This document shows, one piece after another, positions 1 to 13,865 of a stretch of DNA of 64,000 bases. The position numbers and the translations under genes were made by a program. Every line of letters starts with the position of its first letter. The first letter of the stretch is position 1. Location of the stretch: assembly GCF_000189635.1 (NCBI RefSeq), contig NW_002476432.1:768116-832115 (forward strand). Direction: 5' to 3'. The notes beneath the pieces were generated by a model, which was not told the origin of the DNA, searched no databases, and was given only the letters and a program-made list of their open reading frames with translations. The stretch is from Tetrahymena thermophila SB210 (lineage: Eukaryota; Ciliophora; Oligohymenophorea; Hymenostomatida; Tetrahymenidae).

Positions 1-547
1 TTTATTAGTTTAAACTTTTTTTAGTAATTTACGTTAATTTATAATAAAAGTAAAAACTAATTCAATGAATCTTAATAATTGTAAGTAGAAAACAAGTGTC
101 TTAAATCAAAAAGATTAGTTGTCTTTGAAATAAATTTCTGATCGTGATGCACATACAAATGGTGAAAAAGGGATGAATAAATATTAAATATTTGAATAAT
201 AAAAAATAAGATAATTTAACCTAAAATATAGACAGATAGATTTTATTCTTGTTTTTATATTTATGTAAGTTATTTTTTTGTAAATATTGCTAATCCTGTA
301 ATTAAAATATCACAAACTGTGTAGATACAGATGGTGCTATTATATTTTATTTTTATGATTTTAAGCTAATTTTACACTTTTACATTTAAAAAATAAATAA
401 TCGTATAAAATATTGAAAATTGAATAATTGAAAGATTAGAGAATATAAATTTGAATTAAATAGAGTTTATATAAATTATTTGTTTTAACTATAAATATTA
501 ATAAAAAATTAAATACATTTTATTTTAACTTGCTTTTATTAACTAAA
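1..547. other. 3' flank of the WW-repeat gene, no gene seen
   Basis: AT-rich sequence beyond the TGA stop of the large minus-strand gene. No frame with coding character was seen on either strand, and nothing else was recognised. Confidence 0.5.
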
Positions 548-3500
548 TCAAAAAATTTATTTATTTTAGTCATAAATGAATTTTTAAATAGAATTTTATA
601 AATTGGGATTTGAATCTATAAATCCTCTAATAGATCCTCTAATTTAGGATTTAGATTTATAGTGTAAAATACTTTTCTTTTCGCGGTTTGTTGACTCGTT
701 GAACTTGCTATCCATTGGTTGCTGTTTAAAAAATTAACTAAATTGCATAGCGAGATCTTTTTCTTCTTCATCTTTAATTTTATTCATAATAAAGTCAATC
801 ATTTCTATAAACTTATATTTATCTATTGCCTTGAAGTGCTCTTGCATTGTGAAAATCTTCTAGCTTAAGCTAGACACTTTCTTTTTGAGCATTGGGTTAT
901 AGAAAAACATTTAACCACTTTTATTGTTGTAGAATTTAAACCACTGAGAGTAAATAAGATAATCATTAATATTTTTTGAGTTCATTTCTATCATAACAAA
1001 CTATCTTTTTACTCTATTCAAATCTAGCATTTCCATAAAAAAAGAATCATAGTCATTCTATTCCTCTGATTGTAATATAGCCTATAAAACATCGTTACTA
1101 AAATTAGAGCTATATCTTAGGAGCACACCACAATAAAAATAGGCTATCCAAATCAAATCACCTTCCCTGTTGATATCTATTTTTAGTCTTTTTATCATTT
1201 TATCTAAATCACTTGTTGCCATTCCATAATCTAAAAAAATCTCTACTCTTTTAACACTATCTCTGAACATAGTATGTATATGCCCCAATTAATTAGTCAG
1301 CAGCTTTGTTTTTTAAAAGAAATTAAATTCATAAAAAAAATAAATTTCTCAAAGATAATTAAAATATTTATTAATCAAAACTTGTTTCTTTAAAATTTTT
1401 CAGATATTTCTTGTCATTTTTAGTAATTTATTTAACAAATTCTAATTAATTTTCAAATACAATAAATTCATAAAAAATATTAATTTTATTTTCTCATTTT
1501 TATTTACTAAAATCAAAATTAAAATTCTGATTTAAACAAATTTAACCACTAACTTTGACTTAGCAAATAAAGCCAAAAATTTTTTAAAAATTTTATAAAT
1601 CCAATGCAAACAAAATCTGTTGAAAGTGATTTTATTTAAATTTTTAAAATTAAAATTATTAATTTACTTTCCAAATTTGATTCGACTCCTCTAGCTGAGT
1701 AATTTTTTCTTAGTTTTAAAGGAATTACTAGAATAAGAAGATGTACTTTGGATCATCGAATACCTTTAATAATAGGTTAATTCTTTGATTTTCTTCATAC
1801 ATTTCTTCTCCTTTAGAATCTAGATCTGAGTTTGAGCTTTCTGTTGAGAAATAAGAAGATTCGTTATCTGAGCTTTCACTATTATATTTAGAGTCATCTT
1901 CATCCTATCCTTTTTTCTTTTTCTTATTTTCTCCATCAAAATCATCATATTCTTCGTCCTCTTCATCTTCTTCATCTTGCTCCTCCATCATTTTTTTCTT
2001 TTGCTTTTTAATTTCTTTCTGTTTCTATTTTTCTGTTTGTCTCTCAATTTCTTTTCTTAGTTGATCAATGTGAACTATATTTTTCTTTTACTCTACTTTT
2101 TTTAAGATAGCATTTTCTTCTCTTTCTTAAATTTGTTCATTATTTTTTGCTTCATCATCTTCAGTTTTTGCTTGTTAAATTTGTTTGTAAATTTTAATAT
2201 TCTCTGCATATTCTTATTCTTCATCAGAATCAGCTTTTTGCAGCAATCCTTTTTCAAGTTTCTTAATGAGCTTTTATCTCTTTCTTTGCTTCTTCTTTTG
2301 GTCTTTAATCATTTTATTTAAAACCTTAGATGATACCAAGGTAAACTGTTAGCTAAATGGATTTAGATCATTTTAATCTTCTGGATCGCTTTCAACATCA
2401 CTAAGCATAATTTCATCAGCTAACTCTTCATCTTAATTCTTATTTTCGTTTTATTATAATTTATTTTATTCTTACTCACCTAAGAGCTATTTAAGCTTTT
2501 TCTTTTCATAATGAAGAACTATTTTTTCAAAAATATTCTCTTTATTAATTTTAGCAATTTGCCTTTGAAATTTCTGTGTCATTATCCCGTAAAGCTTTGG
2601 TAATATCTTCCACTCAAACTTAGAATCTATAATCATTCTCTGCAAATTTTAAAATATATCTTACAAGCTAATCAAATAAGTCCTAATATCTCTGAAGAAA
2701 TTCCTGAATTTCCTATACATTCTTGATTTCAAAAGCTCAGAATCGTAAATAGTTTTTTTAGCTTCCTAAAATAATTATCAAAAATAAATAAATAAAAATA
2801 TATCTGAATAAGCAAAGATCTAAATCATCTTTTAATCTATAAATAAATGAAAATAAACAAATTTAATTTTTGTTAAACTTAAAATTATTTTTTTGAAGTT
2901 TTACTTTCGGAATACGCAAATTAGACATGATAAAATCGAATGCTATTAAATCTAATTTCTTTTTGAGGTATTTGAGCTTAATTAATTCCAAATGAGATTG
3001 TGCTTCGACTTGGAAAACTCTGTAAGAATTAAGTTTTTTGTTTGGGTTGTCAGGTATGCTTTTAAGTTTATTTATTATTTAATTTTGGAAATCAACCTTG
3101 ACATAAGGCATTTTTTTCAAGAGATTGCTAAGCATTTATTTAATTTTAAAGTTACTGTAGTCATCTTAATACTTACTAATGTTTTCAATTTAGGTCTTAA
3201 AGTTTTCTTCATTTAAAATAATTGCTTAAGATTCTACTGGAACAATATCTGATTATTCATTTTCTTTAACGTTTCCTTTCTAAAAAATATTTTCTAATCT
3301 AGAGCTATTTCTTTTATTGTTTGCAGTACTGTCTAAATTATTGAATACGCTACTTTGCTTCTTTCTAGGACTGCTACTCTCTAGCATTCTTTGATTTTTC
3401 GGTGATGAACCATCTGATGCCATTGACTGTTAACGAGATATCTTTAAAACATAATCTATAGACTTTTTAGGACTAAAAGCTTTATTTATTCCAGAACCTC

Positions 3501-6413
3501 TACCTAATTCTTAAGCTTATTAGCTGGTAATTTCATGAGTAAGCTTTCTGCCAAATTCTTGAGTTTATTTTCTGCTAAAATCTTAGGTCTATTTTCTGCT
3601 TGGTGAGTTTATGTTATCTTAAGTCACAACATTATTTTATAAAGACTCTGTCTTGGGAGAAAGACTCCTATTTTATTTGAAATTAAAGTTAGAAGTTGTC
3701 TTGATAAGTCTAACTTTATGAGTTATATGTGGAACAAGCTTTTTAGTTGGTTATTATAATGTTGGGAAAATTGTGCCTTTTTTTTCAATAATTTGATTAA
3801 TTTTATTTTTTTGATTGTTATCATTGCTAGACTTCTCTAAACTTTTTTCATTTTTTTTGTGGATAACCTCAGCTTATTTGTCTTAATCTAATCCTTGTTG
3901 TTTCATAATAAAGTTTGAATTAAATTAATCGACAAAAAGAATTTCTTCTTTGATCTTTTACTGTTATATAGTTGCTTGATAAAATTAATTTCTAAGTTAG
4001 TGGTTTAAATAGGCTTATTAGTTCTTCAATTCAGGATAAAGATAAACAGGATTACTTTCTCTTCTTACAGTATGACTAGTATGATGAACATCTATCCCTG
4101 AAAGCTTAATATTCTAAATAAAAGACCCTGTTTTTGCCTAATGATAAATACTGCCTACAGTCTAATTGAGAGGAATCATGATATTGGTTCTTTTGTTTTA
4201 TACTATGACTCCTCTTTTATTTTGCTATGCCATAAAATTTTTAAATTGATTTGTGTAAAGCCAGTTGTTACTCTTTTCATCATCACTATCTCTATCTAAT
4301 ACATCTTCTTATGCATCTTCGCTAATAACATCTTATTAATTTATGTATTTACTCAAAACAGACTCTTAAATATTTATCTTAGGTTACAGTAAATTCATTT
4401 GTTTAGCCTTAACTTTGAAATGCTTTTAAAATAAACTTTTATATGAATCTTCTATTTTATCACCTTCCTATTTTTTTGAAAGTTTTTTTTCCTCTTATAG
4501 TTTTGCTTGAGCAATTTTTTGCTATTCAATATGGCTTTCACTTTTCCTCTATTCGTTTCTATTCCATCTAAAACTCCCTCTCCTTTAATTTACACTTTTT
4601 GGAGTTGGAGATCCATCACCTATTTCAATTTATATATAATATTAATAAATTTAAATTAAATAAATTTTAAAATCAATAAATCAATTAATTGATAATGAAT
4701 AGGGTTGTAAAATAAAATTACCAAAAAAAAATTTTAATTTAAAAATTATTTTTTTAAATTGTATTTCTTTAAAAAAATAAAAAATTGATTAAGCACTCCC
4801 AGCCCAGTACATTTAAAATAAAATAATATTAATTTAACCTGATTTTTTAGGTGTTTGAGGATCAGAGTCTAGTTTTAAAGGCTCTTCTACTTTTTTAAGA
4901 AATGATTATCTTGAAGAGATTCTTTAAGGAGACATAATAGGAGATGAAAAATTCCTTTACGGACTGCTAATTTCAACTTTTGTTTATTCTTCTTTTTCTT
5001 TTTAAGATGATATTTAATTTTAGTCAGGTATCGGAGTATTAGCTTGATCAGGAATATTTTATGGTTAATTTTGTTACTCATTTTAATTTTAAGAAAAATT
5101 TTCTAATTTTTCTAGATCTATTTTAGGCACTTCAGTTTATGGTTCAGTTTTTGGTTCTTGCTAATTTTCTAAAGATTATGTTTCATTTGTTTATGCTTTT
5201 TATATTTCAGTATTTTAATTTTCTTTTTCATTATTTTATTCAGTTGATTAATCTTTTATTTGATCGTTTTATAAATTCTTGATTTCAGTATTTTGTTCTA
5301 CTTATTCTTATTATTTTTAGACTATTTCTTATTACTGTAAATTTTATTAATCTTGAGTTTTTTCATTTATTTAATCCTACTTTTAATCAACTAATGGCAC
5401 AGATTGTTAATCTGGTTCTTATTTGTTAACTTATTGTTCATTTTATTTTTGATTGGCTATTTCTTATTTTTAGTCTTTACCACCTATTTAATTTTCATTA
5501 TCTTTTTTAATTGTAAGTTCTTTTTACAATTGTTATTATTACGATTACTATTTAGGCTAATCCTTTGGAGTTTCTTATAGTCTAATAAAAGACTAACCTT
5601 ATTAATTCTAGTTATTTACTTTATTTTTATCTTATTCTTAAGATGGCTTTGTAATTGAAACTACTTTAGAAATCATACTGGCAGCATTTTGGAGCTTAGA
5701 AATGGGTTAATTTTTATTATTTACCTCTGAGCCTTTTTTTACTTGTTTTTGATTTCCTATTTATTTTGAATTTAGTTATAAATTATTTTAATTTTACTAA
5801 TATAACTATTAATTATGGACACTAAATTATCCACTTTTGTTAGGAGATATTGATGGTTTTTTTGATTTTTTTTTTCCATCTTTCAAAGGTGACTTTGTGT
5901 AAGACTTTTTGCTACTAATAGAGCGTTATTATTTTTTAGACCCAGATTTACCATGCTTCTTATCCTTACTTTTGCTCTAATCCTAGCTAATATCAACCTA
6001 AAATTTAAACAAGAAATTTAAGATATTTAAAGCTAAAATCGAAATATAAGAAAGTTAGTTTAAACAAGTAAAAATTAATTAAATAATTTTACTTTTATTA
6101 TATAATTATAAAATAAATTTTTTTTATTTACAAGAAAAGTTAATTATATTGTAAAAATTTAAATATTTGTTATCACTCATTTTTAAAATCAAATAATTTC
6201 TTAGAATACTCAGAAATTTTAAATTAATTACTATTTTTAATAGAAAAATGTTGAAATAACTTTTTTGTGAAATTTCTTGTAATTTATTATTTAATTTTGA
6301 TAAAATGCTAAATTGTAGAAATTTCAAAATAAATTTCTTAATAAATTAAAAATAATTTAACATTATTTAATTAAAAATTTTATATTCCTATTAATGACTT
6401 ATCAATCATATAA

Positions 6414-6444
<31 letters not shown>

Positions 6445-9400
6445 AGATCTACCTGAGTTGAATCATTGTTGATTTAAGTTGAGTTAATAGTGTCATCAAA
6501 TTCAACTTATTTTTAATATGTATATTCATTAGCTTCTTGTTCTTACTGTGAATCAGTGGCTTAATTATTCTAATTTGATGCATCTTATTCCTTTTAATCT
6601 GCTTAAGCTTCATCTTCAAATCTTACATTAAGTTGATTTTTTTAATCTTAATCATTATCATTTTAGGTAGGAAGTCCTTGCAATTATACTAGCTATTCTA
6701 AAATCGATGAATCTGGAACTTGAGGTTCATTATTAGATTTAAAAAATTTGAATAAGCTACTTTATGAGCTATCTAAATTAGATTGGGAATTCTTAGCTGA
6801 ATCGCTACTAGAACGACTGCTGTTGTTACTACTGCTACTGCTGCTTCGACTAGAATCGCTAAAGAATCTATAGTATTCTTGACTAGTTTTACCAGAAAAA
6901 TATCCAGGATTTTGCATAATTTGATATGAAGTTGGAGGGTATTATTTTTTATTTGTATTTTATCTGACTAAGTTTTTGCTAATAGCTGATGCAGATCCTA
7001 AAGAAGTGCTAGAGTTTGGTTTTTAGCCTTTAAATTAATTAATTCATAAATAAATTAAATTTGTTCTTTTTAAAACTTATTGAAAAAATTTTTACTTTAT
7101 CAAGAAATTTTTAAAAATTTTAAATTAATTTAAGTGAAAATATTAAATAAATAATTGAACAAATAAATAAGTAAGTAAGTAAGTACCTATTGAAATTGTA
7201 GTTGCTGATGAAATTATTGATTGCTTTTTAGAGAGATCAGTAAGACTCTCAGTGGATGATTTAGTTAGCCCAACTACTTTTGTCATAGCCTTTAGCTTTT
7301 TGAGAGCGTTTTTTTAATTTTCTTTTAAATTCATTCCAATCTTCTTTTCTTTTACATTACTGGTTTTTTCTTTTGTCTAATTCAGGTCTTCTATTTTATG
7401 TTCTTTGTATATAAACTTGAGTGGCCAATTGAAAAGAACCTTCTCTTTGATGTCTTATTCAGTGATTTAAGATTTATTTCTTAAGACATTCATCACGTGT
7501 TTTAATTGATATCCATCTGTTTTTGCATCTAATTTTTGCATCCTGAAAATTCTGTTATAAATTGTATGTCTATAAAAAAAATTTACTTTTTGTCAACTTA
7601 CAAAGCTTTTTCATCTTCTGAAGACGATAATGTTAGCATTTCATCATTGTTATCCATATTTAGTTTTTTATCATTCTAAATTAATAAAGTTTATTTTTTT
7701 GTTTATTTTTTTTTTATTGATTATTTAAATTACCTTTTTTGATTAGCTGTTGTATGCCATGTATTTTTTAACAAAATCTCTTGATTCTTGCTTTATTTTA
7801 GAGAGAACCACTTGCTTTGAGCTTTTGAACATACTCAAATACTTCAAATTGTCTTTGTTAATTTTAATCTTTTGAATGTCCTTCTTTAAAGAGTGCTAAA
7901 AGAGTTAGACTATGTCTTTGAGTTCTTAGAGGTATGGGTATTTTATTTGGCATTTTTAATCTTTTCTATGAAACCAGTAAAAAGTATTCTTATTTGTATG
8001 GCGAAATCTCCATTCATTATTTAATTATTCTTTAGTTTCAATAAATTCATGTACAAGAATTAATACATGAATATCTTCAGGGAAATTTAATCCGAGCTCT
8101 CTACTTAAAACGAGCATGTGTTAATCAGATAAATTAGAGTTTGATCTTTTGTGTTTACCTTTATTTCTTTTTGATTTACTTATATCTGTTTCTGAGAATA
8201 TCCTAAATATTTTTTTTTTAAACTCTTCTAAAAAACAGGTAAATTTAATTATCAAAAAACTTTAAAAATAATTCAAAAATAAATTTTAGCTTTTTTTAAA
8301 AATTATGATTTTTAAAGCTTTGTTTTTATTTGTTTATCTTTATTAAATTATAAAAAAGTAATTTTTTTATTATCAAACAATTACTTATTTTCTGCCACTT
8401 CTTGCTCTGTGTCTACGTAGAAGTAAATGTCGTCGAAGTAAGGATTGATTGGTGCAATTTGTTTATTTTCTTTTCTTTTGATGTTATTTAAAGTATTTGA
8501 AATATATTCAAGTTTATTCTTTATGGGAACAGTTGTTTGATCACCTCTATAGAGGTTAATTTTATCCAGTTTTTGGTGCAATTTTGTAAGATTAACAGAA
8601 TACTGAATTCCCATTCTGTTTTCGAATATCATATTTAAATCCTCTTAAAAAGTTGTGTTATTTAAATTATGCATTTAGTCATAATACAAAGCATCTTTTT
8701 TGTTAATAATATCATTTTGAGCTGTTTTTGGATACTCAGCAGTAAATAAATAACTTTTATGTTTAAATGCAAATGTTTATTGAGCTCTCTTCATTGCTTC
8801 TTAGTCTCTTTTCCTTTTATACTCAGTTATAATTTTCTAAATAAAAACTATACTGGGGTGAATGTTAAAATGGAAATTTGTAAGCTAATTCACATAAACT
8901 ATCTGCTCTTCTTCTTCATCGTAAATTTCTGTCCAAAAATCTGGTAAATCTAAAGTAGCAAAAGCTCTCGCTACCCAAAATAGCTAAGATTAGTTTATCT
9001 AAATATTTAAAAAATTCATAGCAAAAATGACATCTTCTGGATTTGCCCTTTTAAATGACTTTTAGGACTCTATAATTTGCTATTAAATAAATAAATCCTT
9101 CCCATATTTATACTCATAGTATTCAGTAGCAATTATCAATTCTCTTTCTATTGTTTCAATCAAATTCTCTCTTTCTTATCTTATAGGATATATGTCTAAA
9201 TATTGAACTTACTATTTCTGTTTTTCCTACATAAAATTGTTTTAATTAAATTTAATAAAAAATAACAAACAACTCTTTTTTTATTTTTATGTTTTTAATC
9301 TAAATATTTATTTAAAAAAATTAAATTACTGGTTTGAATTCATTAGTTTGAACAGAAAAATCTGGGTTTTCACCATCTAGTTGAGTGTGTTTTGGAGTAG

Positions 9401-11668
9401 TAATTTCAGTTTAATTTACAGAAGATGTAGAAAGACCTGACTTAATTTTTTGATTTGCAATATCCAATTTTCTTGAACTTTCTTGACTCTCTTTTTTACC
9501 AATTTTTTATTAACTTCTTGAGCTTTATGTCATCTAATTTTAATTATCAGGCTATTACTGTGTTGTACTATCTTAGATATTTTCTTGTACATTCTACAGT
9601 GATTACTATGCTCCAATTGTAGTTTCAGAAAATTCAACTCCTGAAACGTTGTTAGAGTGACCTAACTGTTTGTTGCTTGTGCCTCTTGCTGTGCTGTTTG
9701 CAGTCTGAACAATATAGCTTAAGCCATTTCTAATTAATTGTCCATTGAATAACTTTTTATCTGAGTTTTTGTTAAATTTTGATTAAGTTGTTAAGAGAGC
9801 TTTGTGATATAAATTAAGATTTGGAACTGCTTAGTCCTACTTAATTTTTTAAGTATTTTCTTATGGTTATGAAGTAGTAAGTCCTTCTTTGTTTTAATCT
9901 TTCTTATTTTCATTATCGTTTTCATCTTCTTCTATAGCTGGATAAATTCTATCTTTGATGAATCTATAGGTATTAGTATCTTTCATTTAAGATAACTCAT
10001 TCATCATCTCTTTAAATCGGAATTCCACAAACTCTTATTTCGGGTTAAGTGTACCTATTTTAATATCTGTAAACATCAGAGCAGGATTTATTATCGGTAT
10101 GTTTTGGTGCTGCAAAAATAATGAGACTGGCTCTGGCTGCTTCTTGGCTGGAATATCTCCCATTCCTCCAATACTTTTTTATATTTTGGTACTTATTGAT
10201 TATTTTTTATACACGCTTTTACTAACTTAACGCTTAGCAGCTGCTAAAGCTGATTCTTTCTAATTTTTATCAGGTGAAAGCGTTTCTTTTACATTTACTG
10301 CCGCAGCAACCTTCTGCTAATTATCTAAGAGAGATTTCTTTTTTTCTATTTTTTTTTCCTCTTTTTTTGCATATTAAATGATCGGATTATGAGAAAATTT
10401 AGTAGGTATACCCTTCCTGTTTTCTAATTTAAAGAAATCAACCTCGTCTTCTTTAAATTTCTTTTCAAATAAAACTCTTCTGAATTTATTTATTAAAGGA
10501 TGTTCATAACTTGAAGTCTTCGTCACTATGTTAAAGTAAACTATTTATTAATCTGGATCTATTTCCTTTACATAATTTGAAGGAAGTTCTTCTTCTAACA
10601 TTAATTCAATCAATTGCTCATATTGCTTTATTTCAGTATTCAATAAACCTATTTTATTTTAATAATAGTTTTTTTTATTTTCAATCGTTGACCAGTCAAT
10701 AATTATAACTTAAAATAAATAACATACAGTTTCTCTTTTAAAAAATTAACTTATTAATCAAATTTATTTAAAAATCTAAAAATTATTAAGATCAGGATTG
10801 AAAAAATATCCATGATTTATATTATAAATTGATAGCGAATATGGTATCTGCTTATTGGAAAAATAAAATATTTAAAAGTTGACTATTCTAATTTAATTAA
10901 TTGAGTAAATTATTAAAATTTGAAAAAATATTGGGATTTAAATATTTATTTTGTAATTTAGTAGAAGTATTTATTTAATAGCAAATAGTAAATACCTAAG
11001 CTATTAGAAAGCTAATTTTTTTCTTATTCTTTTAATTCTTCTTTGATTTGAGTTAGTTAATTTATAATTCCTTTTTCTATGTCAAAATAAGTGCTAGGTT
11101 GAGGTGGTTGCTATGAATTTTAAGGATTAGATTCACTACCACTTTCATGCTTAACCTAATGACTGAGCTTAAGTAGCTTTTAAATGACCTTTTCGCTTGA
11201 AATTGAAGAGAAAGAACTAGAAGAGCTTTGCTTAGATAATTCACCCCTTTTACTGAAATCTTCATAGACAAGCTATGGCCTAATAGTAGAAAATACTCTT
11301 TAGTTTCTATTTTTATTCCTTTTCTGAGTAAATATAAATTGTTCTTGCTAATCCGGCTTATTATTTTCATTATTTAAGCTGTGATAGCTCATATTTTAAC
11401 TTTCTTGATCATCTTTATTGCTTTCAGATTCCTGCTATTCTGATTTATCTGCTTCTTTTTGCTCCTCTTGAGGCTCTTCTATATTATTATCAGAATTATT
11501 GTATAGCAAGTTAGAATTCTCAATATCTTCTGATTAATTATATTTGATTCCATATTCTGTGTGATCAAAATCATCCTCTTCTTCTTCATCATCATCATAA
11601 TCTTCTTCTTCAATTAATTTGTTTTTTTTCTTAGGTTTACTTTAATTTAATCTAGTACTTTCATTCAT
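548..11668 (-). CDS. Very large WW-like repeat protein, CEP164-type modules, 11 exons
   Basis: Eleven exons, read from high to low coordinates: 11668-10996, 10708-9330, 9226-8385, 8202-7734, 7675-7602, 7542-7187, 7027-6453, 5997-4839, 4619-2905, 2765-1668 and 1303-548. Every junction is GT-AG, all phases agree, and the exons sum to 9096 bases (3031 residues). The start is the first ATG after an in-frame TGA. WW-like modules lie near residues 266-295, 778-808, 1025-1055 and 2900-2925. Each has the LPxxW/Y...Y(F/Y)N...HP pattern, and the first three follow a helical stretch as in CEP164. Second tryptophans are missing, so ligand binding may be altered. Between them are Gln/Asn/Ser-rich linkers, Lys/Glu coiled coil near exon 10 and acidic runs. 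A centriole or cilium scaffold role is inferred from CEP164 and not shown. A split into two genes is possible but the phases argue against it. Confidence 0.78.
6412..6444. repeat. (TAAA)n microsatellite in intron 7 of the WW gene
   Basis: About eight copies of a 4-base unit lie just inside the donor side of the intron between exons 7 and 8 of the WW-repeat gene. Confidence 0.85.
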
Positions 11669-12152
11669 CCTTAAATCAACTCAAATATTGATCTTTTTAC
11701 ACACAAAAAATTAATAATTATAAAAATCTTTCTTTTAAAAGCTATTTAACAGAAAACTCATAGTAGAATTCAATTTCAACTTTTACAAACAAATCTCATT
11801 TTTTTTAAACAGTACTTCAAAGCTTTAACCAATTAACAAAAAATTCATTTTTTTTAATTTTAAATAATATTTCTATAGCAAAAAATCACTCAATTGGTTG
11901 GAAAGTAAATTTAAAGAATATTTTATTTAGAAATTGGAAGAGGTTGAGTGTCATTTTATATGATTATTGCTAACTTTTACTTTTAAATGGATTATTGATG
12001 TTTGTTTACTGATTGTGTCTTATTCTTTTTTAATTGAAATTGGCGCTTTAAATGCGAAAATATTAATTAATAAAGTAAAAGTAATAATTAAAAACTTAAT
12101 TAATTGATTAAGAATAGGAAATATAAAGAAAATAATTAGTTTGATAGAATCA
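11669..12152. promoter_or_regulatory. Shared divergent 5' region
   Basis: This 484-base spacer separates the start codons of two divergently oriented genes, so both promoters must lie here or overlap it. It is AT-rich with poly-A and poly-T runs. No specific factor site was recognised. Confidence 0.5.
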
Positions 12153-12584
12153 ATGGCAGGAAGATAATAAGAAGGTGTTAAAGGAAAAAAGTATAAAGAC
12201 TTAAAAGAGGAAGTTAAAGCATTAGCATCTTTATATATTGAGTCTGACTTTGTTACAGAAGGTGCATAAGCTTTATTATGCGAATACTTTAAAGATTTTA
12301 TTTAGAATTTATTGCTTAAAGTAAGAATGAGATAGCAATTAAGAAAGAATTTCTCACAAGATGACTATAAAAGTGAAATATTGCAAATTATATCCAACGA
12401 TGATAAACTACTTTATAAGGCAATCAAAACATATTATCATGATTTGAGATATAGAATTTATGAAGATGCTAAAAAGAAAGATGAGGATATCAAAGGAGAA
12501 GAAGGTGAAAAAGGAGAAAAAGGTTAAGACAAAGACGACCAAAATGATGATGACTATAATAATGAAGAGGATGATTCACTTTGA
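12153..12584 (+). CDS. Small acidic-tailed protein, possible histone-fold core
   Basis: Single-exon frame of 143 residues in the ciliate code. The ATG is the first after an in-frame TGA. Residues about 10-100 look wholly helical: a short helix (VKALASLYIES), a loop, a long amphipathic helix (TEGAQALLCEYFKDFIQNLL), a loop and a third helix. That order and spacing resemble a histone fold of the TAF or CENP type, but no signature residues fix a family. The C-terminus is highly charged: a Gly-Glu-Lys stretch and then an Asp/Asn/Glu tail. It is divergent from the WW-repeat gene, 484 bases away. Function is unassigned; the histone-fold idea is inference from helix pattern only. Confidence 0.75.
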
Positions 12585-13865
12585 AAAGAAACTTACTTTA
12601 TGCACAAAGCAAACATGCTTTTTTACAAATTCTAATATTAAAACGACAAATGTAATATTTAAAATTTTGAGCTACTAACTAACTAACTAATTAACTTAAT
12701 ATAAACATAATAAAAATAATATTTACTACAAAATAGACGCAAATTATTTATAATAAATGTAAAATAATTTATAAGTTGACTGATATTATATATTAATTAA
12801 CATCAGTATTCATTTTATCAATTATAAGAAAAAAGTATTAATTTATCTTCTTTAGTTTAATATAATTTTTAGTTATTTAAAGTTGTTGATGCCATACTCT
12901 TTTATTTATGTACTAATTGATGTGGTTATCAAAAAAAAATAAATACTTTTTTATGAAAAATACAGAAACAAAAATTTAATCAATAAATAGGTATCTTTAG
13001 GATTATTTGGATTTATATTTTTTTGAAAATCAGTGCAAATTAAAATGGAGATTCTGTTTAAAATTAATTTACGATTTATAAAAATTTCTAAGATACTTTA
13101 AATTTTAAAATATAATTAGATATAATTTTATATGCATAATCTATATTATTATTTATACCATAATACATATAAAATACTTGGTAAATACTTTTAAGGAAAC
13201 AATTATTCTAACATAATAAAATTAAAGCTAAAAAATTCTGGAAATTAAGTTTCATTAATCATTGAATGAAAACATTAGTTTTAAGTTTAATTACATTTTT
13301 CTTTTCAAAATTAGAAATAAATGCTTCCAAATTTTATTTGTTTATATATTGAACAGAGTTTCTGTAATTTTTTTGAAATCGCGCACTATTTAAAATCTAA
13401 TTAAATAATAATTGATTTAAATTATTACTATTTATATTTCTATTTTAAATTTTTAAGAAAAATTTATTTTTCTTATTAAAAAAATTATCAATTTGATTAG
13501 TAATTCATTATCAGTAATCAATCATTTTTAAATTAGCAAATTACTATAATATATCTATCTATCTACCTATCTATATTTTATAATATTTACTTGATCCTGA
13601 CCTAAAAGAAGTGGATCTTAAAATACTCAGTCTGGTAAAGGTTTAATGATCGATGCTATTAATACTTGTTAAAATATCTTATAAGGATAGTACATGTATA
13701 TAATTAATTTTAAAAATAATAAAGACATCTAAAAATTTGTATTTTAACCTCAATAATAACAAAACAAAGTATGTATATATATTTTTTATGTAGATAAATA
13801 ACATTTATTATCTTAATAATATTAGTTCAATAAAGAAAGGTAAGATTTTAAAATAATGATAACAT
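12585..13865. other. Intergenic spacer, no gene seen
   Basis: About 1.3 kb of very AT-rich sequence between the 3' end of the small plus-strand gene and the 3' end of the zinc-binding coiled-coil gene, so the two genes are convergent. It contains a short TATC-type repeat near 13555-13575. No coding frame or RNA gene was recognised. Confidence 0.5.

Noticed and set aside
2133-2321. Plus-strand open frame of 62 codons
   Set aside because: It lies opposite exon 10 of the minus-strand WW gene, is a shadow of its Lys/Glu-rich coding sequence and has an implausible Phe/Leu composition.
8381-8632. Separate small minus-strand gene ending at TAA
   Set aside because: In the ciliate code the frame continues on both sides; it is part of exon 3 of the WW gene.
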